Of a stretch of 64,000 nucleotides of DNA, positions 34,655 through 42,342 are shown piece by piece. The DNA is from Ectopseudomonas chengduensis (GTDB lineage: Bacteria; Pseudomonadota; Gammaproteobacteria; Pseudomonadales; Pseudomonadaceae): assembly GCF_015712065.1 (NCBI RefSeq), contig NZ_JACFYZ010000001.1:558001-622000 (forward strand). The letters run 5' to 3'. Positions within the stretch are counted from its first letter, which is position 1. Each line of letters starts with the position of its first letter. The notes beneath the pieces are model-generated. The model was not told the DNA's origin. It searched no databases and was given only the letters and a program-made list of their open reading frames with translations. The position numbers and the translations under genes are program-made.

Positions 34655-36169
34655 ATGGATACTCTCGGTTATCTCAGCCATGGCTTCGGCGTGGCCCTGA
34701 GCCCCTACAACCTGCTTACTGCCCTGTGTGGCACCTTGATCGGCACCGTCGTTGGCCTGCTGCCCGGCCTTGGCCCTATCAACGGCGTGGCCCTGCTGAT
34801 TCCCGTTGCCTTCGCGTTGGGGCTGCCGCCGGAAACCGCCTTGATCCTGCTGGCGGCGGTGTACCTGGGCTGCGAATACGGCGGTCGTATTTCCTCGATC
34901 CTGCTGAACATTCCGGGTGAAGCATCCGCAGTCATGACCACCCTCGACGGCTACCCGCTCGCCCGCCAGGGCCAGGCCGGTGTCGCACTGTCCCTGTCGG
35001 CCTGGAGCTCGTTCATCGGCGGCCTGATCGCCACGGCCGGTGTGGTGCTGTTCGCGCCGCTGCTGGCCAAGTGGGCGGTGGCATTCGGCCCCGCCGAATA
35101 TTTCGTGTTGATGGTCTTCGCCATCACCTGCTTGGCCGGGATGGCCGGCAACAAACCATTGAAAACCGCCGTCGCCGCGCTGATCGGCCTGCTGCTTTCG
35201 TGCGTGGGCATCGACGCCAACAGCGGCGTCTATCGCTTCACCTTCGGCAGCCTGGGCCTGGCCGATGGCATTCAGTTCGTGGTGCTGGTGTTGGGGCTGT
35301 TCTCGGTCAGCGAGCTGCTGGTACTGCTGGAGCGCACCCATCATGGTCAGAAGGCGATCAAGGCCAGCGGGCGCATGCTCTTTAACATGAAGGAAGGCGG
35401 CTTCGTGCTCGCCACCAACCTGCGCAGCGGCGTGGTCGGTTTCGTCCTCGGCGTGCTACCGGGCGCCGGGGCGACACTGGCCAGCGCGGTGTCCTACATG
35501 AGCGAAAAGCGCATGGCGGTGAAGGACAACAAATTCGGCAACGGCGACCTACGTGGCCTCGCCGCACCGGAAACCGCCAACAGCGCGGCTGCCTGCGGCT
35601 CCATGGTGCCGATGCTGACCCTCGGCGTACCGGGTTCGGGCACCACTGCGGTGATGCTCGGCGCCCTGACGCTGTACAACATCACGCCGGGTCCGCTGCT
35701 GTTCCAGAACCAGCCGGACATCGTCTGGGGCCTGATCGCCTCGTTGTTCGTCGCTAACATCATGCTGATCATCATGAACGTGCCGATGATCAAGGTCTTC
35801 ACCAAGGTGCTGGCCGTGCCTTACTGGGCATTGGTACCGGCGGTGGCGATCATCACTGCGATCGGTGTGTACGCGGTGCACGCGACCACCTTCGACCTGT
35901 ACCTGATGATCGCCATCGGCATCTTCGGCTACGTCATGCGCAAGCTGGATTTCCCGCTGTCGGCGATCCTGCTCGGCTTCATCCTCGGTGGCATGATGGA
36001 GCAGAACCTGCGTCGCGCTCTGTCCCTGTCCAGCGGTGATCTCGGTATTCTGTACGCCAGCCCGATCACCTGGGTGGTCTGGGCGCTGGTGGCCGTGATG
36101 ATCGTGCTGCCGTTCTGGCGCGCCTGGCGGGCGCGCCGTCAGCAGAGCCCCGTTGCCAGCGAGGCCTGA
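34655..36169 (+). CDS. tctA: Tripartite tricarboxylate transporter, large membrane subunit
   Basis: A 504-residue TctA permease (PF01970) with about twelve membrane segments. Signatures are GTLIGTVVGLLPGLGPINGVALLIP near the N-terminus, YLGCEYGGRISSILLNIPGEASAVMTTLDGYP, and GVPGSGTTAVMLGAL in the middle. The start at 34655 lies four bases after the tctB stop; the open frame extends further upstream over tctB but that part is not TctA-like. TctA carries out proton- or sodium-driven uptake with TctB and TctC. Confidence 0.94.
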   Translation: MDTLGYLSHGFGVALSPYNLLTALCGTLIGTVVGLLPGLGPINGVALLIPVAFALGLPPETALILLAAVYLGCEYGGRISSILLNIPGEASAVMTTLDGYPLARQGQAGVALSLSAWSSFIGGLIATAGVVLFAPLLAKWAVAFGPAEYFVLMVFAITCLAGMAGNKPLKTAVAALIGLLLSCVGIDANSGVYRFTFGSLGLADGIQFVVLVLGLFSVSELLVLLERTHHGQKAIKASGRMLFNMKEGGFVLATNLRSGVVGFVLGVLPGAGATLASAVSYMSEKRMAVKDNKFGNGDLRGLAAPETANSAAACGSMVPMLTLGVPGSGTTAVMLGALTLYNITPGPLLFQNQPDIVWGLIASLFVANIMLIIMNVPMIKVFTKVLAVPYWALVPAVAIITAIGVYAVHATTFDLYLMIAIGIFGYVMRKLDFPLSAILLGFILGGMMEQNLRRALSLSSGDLGILYASPITWVVWALVAVMIVLPFWRAWRARRQQSPVASEA

Positions 36170-36183
36170 TTCGGAGGGTTGGC

Positions 36184-37143
36184 ATGCGTATCGTGATACC
36201 GGATGACTATCAGAAAGTCGTGCAACAGCTCGATTGTTTCAGCCTGTTGGAAGGCTTCGATGTCCGCGTGTATCACGATGCTGTCAGCGACCCGGATGTA
36301 CTGGCTGAGCGCTTCGCCGATGCCGACGCGCTGGTGCTGACCCGCGAGCGCACGCGCATCGATGCCGCGCTGCTGGCACGCTTGCCCAAGTTGAAACTGA
36401 TCAGCCAGACCGGGCGAGCCGGCCCGCATCTGGATCTGGAGGCCTGCCGCGAGCGCGGCGTGATCGTCGCCGAGGGCACCGGCTCGCCCATCGCGGCGGC
36501 CGAGCTGACCTGGGCGCTGATCCTCAATGCCCGGCGTCAGCTGCGCGAGGCCATGAACGGTCTGTATGCCGGGCACTGGCAGGTCAATCTGGGCCAGCGT
36601 CTGTATGGTCAGACGCTGGGCATCTGGGGTTACGGCAAGATCGGCCAGCGTTTGGCGCGCTATGCGCGGGCCTTCGACATGCGCGTTCTGGTGTGGGGCA
36701 GCGAGGCTTCGCGCCAGGCCGCCATCGCCGATGGCTACGAGGCCGCATCGACACGCGAAGCCTTCTTCGAGCAGGCCGACGTGCTCACCCTGCACCTGCG
36801 CCTGCTGCCTGCCACCCGGCACTGTGTAGTCGCCGCCGACCTGGCGCGGATGAAGCCTGACGCCCTGCTGGTCAACACAAGTCGCGCCGAGCTGATCGCT
36901 CCGGGGGCGCTGCTTGACGCGCTGGATCTTGGCCGTCCTAGTCAGGCGGCGCTGGATGTTTTCGAGCAGGAGCCGATCCTGCAGGCCGATCATCCGCTGC
37001 TGACTCATCCGCGCATTCTCTGTACGCCGCATCTGGGCTACGTCGAAAAGCACAGCTACGAAGCCTACTTCGGCGAGGCCTTCGCCAATGTCAGGGAGTT
37101 TGCGGATGCGAGGGCAGCAGGGCGCAAGGCGGCGAATTGCTGA
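36184..37143 (+). CDS. D-2-hydroxyacid dehydrogenase family protein
   Basis: A 319-residue NAD-dependent D-2-hydroxyacid dehydrogenase. The Rossmann motif GYGKIG is at 149-154 and the catalytic Arg234 (NTSRAEL), Glu263 (EQEP) and His283 (TPHLGYV) are all present. It follows tctA after 14 bases and ends the plus-strand unit. It could therefore oxidise or reduce a hydroxyacid formed from the imported tricarboxylate. The family includes phosphoglycerate, glycerate and malate-like dehydrogenases, and the substrate cannot be told from sequence. Confidence 0.88.
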   Translation: MRIVIPDDYQKVVQQLDCFSLLEGFDVRVYHDAVSDPDVLAERFADADALVLTRERTRIDAALLARLPKLKLISQTGRAGPHLDLEACRERGVIVAEGTGSPIAAAELTWALILNARRQLREAMNGLYAGHWQVNLGQRLYGQTLGIWGYGKIGQRLARYARAFDMRVLVWGSEASRQAAIADGYEAASTREAFFEQADVLTLHLRLLPATRHCVVAADLARMKPDALLVNTSRAELIAPGALLDALDLGRPSQAALDVFEQEPILQADHPLLTHPRILCTPHLGYVEKHSYEAYFGEAFANVREFADARAAGRKAANC

Positions 37144-37359
37144 GTTGCCCTTCTCGCGAGTACTTTCCTGTTCGTGCTGCGCAGTTATTGCTGATCGGCG
37201 CCCAGATACTGCTGGCGCTGGACGCGGGCGTGTTGCGTAACATCCGTCGCACCTTCAGGGGGTGAGCGCGAGCAGGGCATCGCGGCCTGTTTGTGGGCAC
37301 GATGGGCTCTGCTCCGAATACCGGCACCGCCGCCGTGCCCTAGAGGAAAGTCGTACCCT

Positions 37360-37400
37360 GAAAACACAAAACCCTTGACTCTCATGAAGAGAGTCAAGGG
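37360..37400 (-). terminator. Original ssrA terminator, displaced by the element
   Basis: Two perfect 12-bp arms (37372-37383 and 37389-37400, CCCTTGACTCTC and complement). Read on the minus strand they are followed by TTTTGTGTTTT. It lies directly beyond the left copy of the ssrA 3' end (37418-37444), so it is most simply the chromosomal ssrA terminator now 7.6 kb from the gene. Confidence 0.7.
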
Positions 37401-37417
37401 TTTCATGTTTGCTTCAA

Positions 37418-37444
37418 TTGGTGGAGCCGGGGGGATTTGAACCC
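37418..37444. repeat. Left attachment site: copy of the ssrA 3' end
   Basis: Twenty-seven bases identical to 45031-45057, comprising the CCA end and T-arm side of tmRNA read on the minus strand (starting TTGGTGGAGCCGG on the plus strand). Sequence on both sides differs from the other copy, so the repeat is sharply bounded. This is the chromosomal remnant left after integration. Confidence 0.85.
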
Positions 37445-37506
37445 GGTTTTAGCGATAGCCGTTGATGACCTTAGTTGGTCAAAGCTGGTCGTGCTGGGCT
37501 CCTTGC

Positions 37507-37565
37507 TTCGACCGTTCTGGTCAGTGTCGGCATTCGTTGGGGTGTGATTTCGACACTTTTTCGAC
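37507..37565. promoter_or_regulatory. TTCGAC repeats near the left end (putative integrase arm sites)
   Basis: TTCGACACTTTTTCGAC at 37549-37565, plus a further TTCGAC at 37507-37512. An almost identical block, TTCGACACATTTTCGAC, lies near the other end at 44966-44982. Matching short repeats just inside both ends are typical of integrase or Xis arm-binding sites. Confidence 0.5.
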
Positions 37566-37597
37566 TCGGACTACGCCGTCTAGTGGTTCTTAAGGCG

Positions 37598-38251
37598 TTA
37601 AGGAAGTGGCCTCGGGATAATGTTGCGCATGGCGGTAAAGACTTCGCGCCGCTCTGCATCGCTGCCTGTTAAATATTTTTGCATCATTTGGAAGAACTCA
37701 AAATCGTCTAGAACACCTTCTTCGTGGCCAAATGCTCTAGTGGCAATGTTCAATTTGCAGATGCCAATTGTGAAGTGGCCTTTAGGAGATTTGTCGATGT
37801 AAAATATACCCGCTCTAAGAATATGGTCGTTGTATTCATCTATGTGTGGATGAATTATTTTGAACCTGTTCTCAGCGCGAGGGTATATAGTTGCTGATCC
37901 ATTGCAGGTATTTTCTTCATCTTCGTTTATTGTATTTCCATTGTTCTTTGCGGTGTTGCAGTCTGCGCAGATTACACACAGGTTTCTGGGCTCGAAGATG
38001 AAGTTGCTAAATAGTGATTTTGGCAGTATGTGCTCGATATGGGCGTTCCCTGGGGTTAGAAGGGAGACTGTCTTCATACAGTATGGGCAGCGACCGCCTT
38101 GCGCATCTCGATAGAATCTCCTAATGCTGGATCTGATTCCTTGAAGCGCCTCTGTTCCCCAGTCTTTGTAAATGAACCCTTTCTTGAGTAATTCGTCGAT
38201 TAGATTTTTTTCTTCAACGGAGAAGCTATAAGCTTCATTTATTAGAGGCAT
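37598..38251 (-). CDS. ptuB: HNH endonuclease, PtuB-like (Septu system)
   Basis: A 217-residue HNH protein. A zinc-knuckle pair C55-P-Y-C58, the HNH core HIEHILPKS at 71-79, and the second pair C95-A-D-C98 followed by N99 all look intact. It overlaps the end of the ATPase gene by 17 bases on the same strand. The pairing of a Smc/OLD-like ATPase with an HNH protein, in this order and with these sizes, is that of Septu (PtuA-PtuB), an anti-phage system in which PtuB is the nuclease. Codon use and GC are much lower than in the flanking chromosome, which suggests transfer. Confidence 0.75.
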   Translation of the reverse strand: MPLINEAYSFSVEEKNLIDELLKKGFIYKDWGTEALQGIRSSIRRFYRDAQGGRCPYCMKTVSLLTPGNAHIEHILPKSLFSNFIFEPRNLCVICADCNTAKNNGNTINEDEENTCNGSATIYPRAENRFKIIHPHIDEYNDHILRAGIFYIDKSPKGHFTIGICKLNIATRAFGHEEGVLDDFEFFQMMQKYLTGSDAERREVFTAMRNIIPRPLP

Positions 38252-39617
38252 AGTATGCGCAGACCTCTAATACTGAATTTATGAGCTCTATGTTTGGGTC
38301 GCCCGTCTCAAGGGTGGCTTTTATTTGTCGTAATTTGTTTAGATCTTGTTTGTCCGTGTCTGTTATATGTTTCTGAGATTTAACCTTGGTTAGTAATGTG
38401 AAGGCTACTCGTGATACGTATTCGTTCATCATTCCGGGAGCATCGAAGAGCTCTGTTAGCTGATAGTCTGCGGATCGCTGGTGGAAGTCTTTTGCGTGAT
38501 GAAGTTTTTTGTCATCCATCGTCGTGATGAAGCAGTTTTCGTGAGACAGACGAGAGACAATCTGGGGGGAATGAGTGGCTATGATGAAATGGCATTCACG
38601 GTAGCCTTTAAATATGTTTGTTATCAGGTCTATAAATCTAGATTGCCAGGATGGATGCAGGCTGATTTCAGGTTCGTCAATTAATATGAGGGAGTTATCT
38701 TTTATATGCCCTGCAATGCCTAATGCCATAACCAATAGGCATTGTTCTCCTGAGCTGGCCCGCCTCAGTGACATTTCGTGATGTTCCTGGTTAGGTGTTT
38801 TCTTAAGTATTTTTAGATCGTACAGGCGAACTATATTGTTGTTCAGGAGGGTTAGCAGGGAAGAGATGATTTTGGGGTTTATGAAGCCAGTTTTATAGCG
38901 GCTTGAATAGTCGAATTCCAACTTGAAAAACATTCCGCGCTTTTTTTCTATCTCATCCCATATGGTTGCTAAGGCATGCCTTATCTCTGCTCTTTTGTCC
39001 TTGTTCTCATCAAGGTATTTTTGCAGGACCGGAATTTCTAATATTTCTTTGAAGGACTCTGAGTCGTCGTCAAAGAAATCAGGCACCATTTGGTCGTATG
39101 CGAAAGTTATGCTCCCCCCGTTTGGCGTTTTTATTTCTACTTTCGGTTTTAGGTTTATCTTGAAAATAAAAACAAGTGAAGACTCTAGAGATAGTAGTTG
39201 AAAAATTTCAGCAAGATTTTCGTGCTGTGAGCTTTCTAAGTACTTTTCCATAAGCCCTTTGGCTGCAGATAGAATTAGAGCCATCTGGTTTGATGTGGAT
39301 CCTCCGCTAGAGCGCATGCCGATATAACTATAGCTAGAGTCAGTGCTGTTATATTTTCGAGCGTAAGGAAATTTATCAAATGGGCTTGTGGAGACAGCTA
39401 TTATTTTTGCTGGTAGTTGGTTTACTTGGCCGGGGTAGTATATTGAGGTGTTGCGTTGTATTGGTTTTGAGAAGTTGGAAACTAATTCTGCTAGAAGCCT
39501 GCTTTTACCCACTCCATTTCTTCCGAGAAGGACTGTGAAACAATTTGTGTGGGTGTCTTTTCCTTCGGCAAGTGGGATGAATTTGTCAAGAAAAGGATAG
39601 TCAGTAATTTGAACCAT
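38235..39617 (-). CDS. ptuA: AAA/ABC-type ATPase, PtuA-like (Septu system)
   Basis: A 460-residue ATPase of the SMC/OLD-like class. Walker A GRNGVGKS is at 32-39. An ABC-type signature region (SSGEQCLLVMALGIAG) and Walker B LILIDEPEISLHPSWQ follow, and HFIIATHSPQIVS supplies the switch His. There is no TOPRIM nuclease domain, which argues against Gabija or an OLD nuclease. It is followed, with overlap, by an HNH gene, the Septu arrangement. AAGGA precedes the ATG. The coding sequence is AT-rich compared with the chromosome. Confidence 0.78.
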   Translation of the reverse strand: MVQITDYPFLDKFIPLAEGKDTHTNCFTVLLGRNGVGKSRLLAELVSNFSKPIQRNTSIYYPGQVNQLPAKIIAVSTSPFDKFPYARKYNSTDSSYSYIGMRSSGGSTSNQMALILSAAKGLMEKYLESSQHENLAEIFQLLSLESSLVFIFKINLKPKVEIKTPNGGSITFAYDQMVPDFFDDDSESFKEILEIPVLQKYLDENKDKRAEIRHALATIWDEIEKKRGMFFKLEFDYSSRYKTGFINPKIISSLLTLLNNNIVRLYDLKILKKTPNQEHHEMSLRRASSGEQCLLVMALGIAGHIKDNSLILIDEPEISLHPSWQSRFIDLITNIFKGYRECHFIIATHSPQIVSRLSHENCFITTMDDKKLHHAKDFHQRSADYQLTELFDAPGMMNEYVSRVAFTLLTKVKSQKHITDTDKQDLNKLRQIKATLETGDPNIELINSVLEVCAYYASNK

Positions 39618-39741
39618 ATTCGATCCTTGGTGCTTTATATTTTTGAAAAAAGGGCAGGTTTATTTGTCAGTTGCCAAAATAAAACTGATCCATTTTTCTT
39701 TTCGGCCTTTGGCGCTTTTCAAGTAACAGTCTAAGATTCTG

Positions 39742-40563
39742 TTAGTGCTGGTATGTAGTGTTAGGTTTGTGAGGTTTTGTTAGGAGACGTTGGCCCTCAC
39801 CCATTAGAATTGCACCGTTTGACCTTGGAGCCTCTGGCCACATTTGATGCGGTATGTCCCTCCAAGGGAAGGTTATATTGAAAGTGTCATCTATGCTGTT
39901 TGTTAGGAACTTACTTATGTCTAGCATGCCTTTATAAGGCCATCCGGCTTCTGTTTCGCGCTGTGCGACAGCGAACGCTAGAGGGAATGTTTTATAGGCA
40001 CTTATCCAAAGAGTTTCTGCTGAGCCGCTACCAAAATTGTCTGCGACGAGTATGTCTCTAATTATTGCTTGTTCCCTTGAAGGATAGAGCCACATTAATA
40101 TTGAGTATTCATCCGGCATCAAGTAAGTCGGATCAAAGAAGAAGCGCCTCATTTCCCTGGTTTTGTAGGCCTTGGCGTTTGGTGGCATGTCCGCTGCAAG
40201 CATGTGGCCTACAACCGCTCTCGCAGCTTTGTTGAGCTCTATTTTATCTATCCTGAAAAACCTGCCCGGTATCATGTGAGCGTTCCTGACAAAGAGGCTG
40301 GTTTCGTCATATAAGCGCTTTAGGGCAGGGTCATACTTCATGCCAAGCAAGTCGTTGTTGCACTTGGAACAAGTCGTTTTTAGTTTTAGTCCGTTTTGAG
40401 ATAGGCGTGTTGGTTTTCTATATCTCTTGTCTGGATCAATTTTTGGAATGAGCTCTCTTATTTGTCTCGTTCCAGGGACTGATAAACCTCTCGGAAATAT
40501 ATGTTCGTCGGTTAACGTCTTCCTTTTTAGGCAAATGCTGCATCGTTGATTGGAACTTTGCAT
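39742..40563 (-). CDS. HNH-like zinc protein of unknown function
   Basis: A 273-residue protein I do not recognise as a named family. The N-terminal 70 residues carry C8-S-I-C11, DEHIFPRGL at 19-27, and C65-S-K-C68-N-N. This is the pattern of an HNH endonuclease fold (two CxxC pairs around an EH core). The remaining 200 residues have no motif that I can place; they include several Trp and Tyr and could bind a target or partner. It is on the same strand as, and just upstream of, the Septu-like pair (125-base gap), is similarly AT-rich, and is probably part of the same cargo. Confidence 0.65.
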   Translation of the reverse strand: MQSSNQRCSICLKRKTLTDEHIFPRGLSVPGTRQIRELIPKIDPDKRYRKPTRLSQNGLKLKTTCSKCNNDLLGMKYDPALKRLYDETSLFVRNAHMIPGRFFRIDKIELNKAARAVVGHMLAADMPPNAKAYKTREMRRFFFDPTYLMPDEYSILMWLYPSREQAIIRDILVADNFGSGSAETLWISAYKTFPLAFAVAQRETEAGWPYKGMLDISKFLTNSIDDTFNITFPWRDIPHQMWPEAPRSNGAILMGEGQRLLTKPHKPNTTYQH

Positions 40564-40635
40564 TTGGCGGATGTCCTATCTCGTCTAATTACGACCGTCG
40601 GGCGTACCAGCGCCTAGCTACTTCCTGGGTAATCG

Positions 40636-40902
40636 CTATCCCGCGTTCGGACTGGTCAAGTTTCGATTGGCTTCGTCGTACTCGGGGCTTGTCTGCCCAA
40701 TTTCTGGCATTACCTCTCCGGTGGTTAGCCACCAGCGGTACTGGGGAAAGATCGCGCCCAGGATCTCAATTTCCTCCGCGCCAACCCTTGCTCTTCCTCT
40801 CTTGATGCTGACCCAGCGTGGGTAATTGGTGTCCCCCGCCTTTGATAGGTCAGTGAGGCTTGTTAGGCCTATCAATAGCAAAGCTCTATCGGTAATAGAC
40901 AT
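40636..40902 (-). CDS. Small phage-type repressor / DNA-binding protein
   Basis: About 88 residues beginning MSITDRALLLIGLTSLTDLS, with GDTNYPRWVSIKRGRARVGAEE. This resembles the short HTH regulators that control lysogeny in Pseudomonas filamentous phages and prophages. It faces the Xis-like genes across a region with a long inverted repeat (40931-40986), a probable operator. The open frame continues upstream to 41025 but would cover that operator, so the start at 40902 is preferred. It resembles Pf4r in position; the identity is inferred. Confidence 0.65.
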   Translation of the reverse strand: MSITDRALLLIGLTSLTDLSKAGDTNYPRWVSIKRGRARVGAEEIEILGAIFPQYRWWLTTGEVMPEIGQTSPEYDEANRNLTSPNAG

Positions 40903-40930
40903 TTCAATCCAATAAATAAATTGATTTTGC

Positions 40931-40986
40931 ACTATGTCTTTAGACTTTGTGCGTGATAGTGTTTGCACATAGTCTAAAGACATAGT
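40931..40986. promoter_or_regulatory. Long inverted-repeat operator of the element
   Basis: A 22-base arm at 40931-40952 (ACTATGTCTTTAGACT...) and its inverse at 40965-40986 differ at a single position, with 12 bases between. It lies in the spacer of the divergent repressor (40902) and Xis-like (41037) genes. Each arm also contains an internal dyad around CTTTAGACT / AGTCTAAAG. Confidence 0.7.
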
Positions 40987-41036
40987 CTTTGGCATAGCCC
41001 AACAAAGACCAACATAGTGCAACAAAGGCCATCACG

Positions 41037-41261
41037 ATGGAAGGAACCAACCTCACGCTGAAAGACCTGCCGGTCCAGCCGGCTCCGCCCGTAATGCCAT
41101 GGCGCGAGTTCGCCGACTGGATACGGATGAGCCAAAGCCACGACATCGTTTGGGGCTGGATTCGCCACGGCTACATCCCCTCCCACAAGGTCGGCAAACA
41201 CGTCGTCGTCAACGTCGCGCTGCTGACTAGCCAACTTCTCGAACAGGAATGGACGCTATGA
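41037..41261 (+). CDS. Xis-like winged-helix protein
   Basis: A 74-residue protein with a short DNA-binding region: PWREFADWIRMSQSHDIVWGWIRHGYIPSHKVGKHVVVNVALL. The WGWIRHGYIP...VGKHVVVN pattern is that of MerR/Xis-type excisionase domains. It is the first gene of the plus-strand set, divergent from the repressor, where Pf phages carry xisF. It overlaps the next gene by ATGA and shares a similar core with it. Confidence 0.65.
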   Translation: MEGTNLTLKDLPVQPAPPVMPWREFADWIRMSQSHDIVWGWIRHGYIPSHKVGKHVVVNVALLTSQLLEQEWTL

Positions 41262-41506
41262 CTAACCCGAACTCGAAACAGGGCAACGTGGTTGCGCTCG
41301 GTGCCGCCATCGAAGACCTGACCAGCATCGTCACCTTCGCCTCGGCCAGCGGCATTCCGGTTGAAGAGGTCGTGGAGTGGGTGGAGAACGGCACCATCCC
41401 CAGCGCTCGTTTCGCCGACTTCATCATGGTGGATGTGGGCAAGCTCCGCGCCGATCTGCTCAGCGGCAAGAAGGAATTCAAGGAAGGGGATTACGACCAT
41501 GACTAA
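41258..41506 (+). CDS. Second small Xis-like protein
   Basis: An 82-residue protein. SGIPVEEVVEWVENGTIPSARFADFIMVDVGKLRADLL aligns loosely with the core of the preceding gene (V..W...G.IP, then V.V..L...LL), suggesting tandem paralogues. The start at 41258 overlaps the previous stop (ATGA) and has AGGA at normal spacing; the alternative ATG at 41249 sits on that Shine-Dalgarno sequence. The function is unknown; it could be a DNA-binding partner. Confidence 0.6.
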   Translation: MTNPNSKQGNVVALGAAIEDLTSIVTFASASGIPVEEVVEWVENGTIPSARFADFIMVDVGKLRADLLSGKKEFKEGDYDHD

Positions 41507-41888
41507 GCGCGGAATCACCCTGGATGCTGCCACGGCCCTTGGCTACATCGGCCAGACCGTGTTGCTGGAGCTGATGTGGGAAGGGGATGAGGAAACCTTC
41601 TGGCAGTGCATGCACATCGTCGGTGTCGTGCTGCCGGTCGAAGGCGTGCAGGACGAAGCCTACTTCCTGGGCATGGGCATCGCCTCCAGCACACGCCACG
41701 CCAATGAAATCTACTTTGAAGACATTTGCTCTATCAGGGCGATGCGGTACCGCGACCGGCACGGTTCCGGCAACGTACTGGGCCGCATGACCCTGACCCA
41801 TTCGGCCGGGTCAGGGGCCGCGCTCCCGGCTCGTCGGAACAGCTTCACCGTTCCGGCGAACGGAAGCACGGGCGCAGCGCACCCTTGA
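41499..41888 (+). CDS. Small phage-element protein, unknown function
   Basis: A 129-residue open frame starting [21 protein letters not shown], overlapping the previous gene by eight bases and preceded by AAGGGG. The first 95 residues look like a normal soluble protein; the last 35 (from about [12 protein letters not shown]) are low-complexity and encoded over the first stem-loop of the structured region, so the true C-terminus may matter less. I do not recognise a family. In Pf phages small genes of unknown function occupy this place. Confidence 0.55.
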   Translation: MTKRGITLDAATALGYIGQTVLLELMWEGDEETFWQCMHIVGVVLPVEGVQDEAYFLGMGIASSTRHANEIYFEDICSIRAMRYRDRHGSGNVLGRMTLTHSAGSGAALPARRNSFTVPANGSTGAAHP

Positions 41889-42269
41889 CCCCGCACCATT
41901 ATGAATAGCCTGACCACGGGAGAGTGGGGCAGCTTCACCGCCCCGCGCTCCCGAGCCCTCGGCGGCAAGAGTGGGATGACAAGGGCAAAGCCCTTGGTGT
42001 TGATCCTCTCGGCCCGCGCGCGCCGCACCAGCTCCACGCCCGATCCTGGGCGTTCCCGCCTGCACCTCCTACCGCCTACGCCCGACACCTTGCCGGGTTT
42101 TCTCGCGTTGATCCTGTTCCTGATTCTCTCCGCCTGGGGCAACGGGTGGGTGGCCATGATGAGCCCGGGAAGTCCTTCGCCGTATGCCTGGACCGTAACA
42201 GAAGAAGGATGCGGGCCGGCGGTGGGGTTGCGTGCGAGGCACGAGCGCGGGTGCGCGCCGCCGGCCCGC
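41831..42269. other. Highly structured non-coding region upstream of the rep gene
   Basis: At least four hairpins. (1) 41831-41840 with 41850-41859: 10-bp stem with one G-T pair, loop AGCTTCACC. (2) 41917-41930 with 41940-41953: 14-bp stem with one mismatch and one G-T pair, the same loop AGCTTCACC on an unrelated stem sequence. (3) CAAGGGC-AAA-GCCCTTG at 41980-41996. (4) A perfect 12-bp stem 42211-42222 with 42258-42269, enclosing a smaller hairpin. Open frames here (for example 41901-42272) lack a ribosome binding site. Filamentous phages keep their packaging signal and replication origins in such regions, which is my preferred reading. Confidence 0.65.
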
Positions 42270-42342
42270 TGACGCCCCTGTAACACGTCAGATAGAGACG
42301 AATGATTTCGGCCAGTAATGGCCATTGTTGGAGTTTTGAAAC

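Noticed and set aside
37143..37417. Possible remnant C-terminus (QLLLIGAQILLALDAG-like) downstream of the dehydrogenase
   Set aside because: Too short and without a start; I cannot tie it to a family. The 275-base stretch otherwise holds only the displaced ssrA terminator.
37418..37452. tRNA-like 3' end on the minus strand
   Set aside because: Only the CCA/T-arm side is present and the rest does not fold as tRNA; it is the duplicated ssrA end (attachment site).
38235..39617. Gabija- or OLD-type nuclease system
   Set aside because: The ATPase lacks a TOPRIM domain and the partner is HNH, not a UvrD-like helicase; Septu fits better.
41901..42272. 123-codon open frame with one hydrophobic stretch before the rep gene
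   Set aside because: No ribosome binding site, starts right before a strong hairpin and ends in another. Composition reflects the stem-loops. Treated as structured non-coding DNA, although a small membrane protein cannot be fully excluded.
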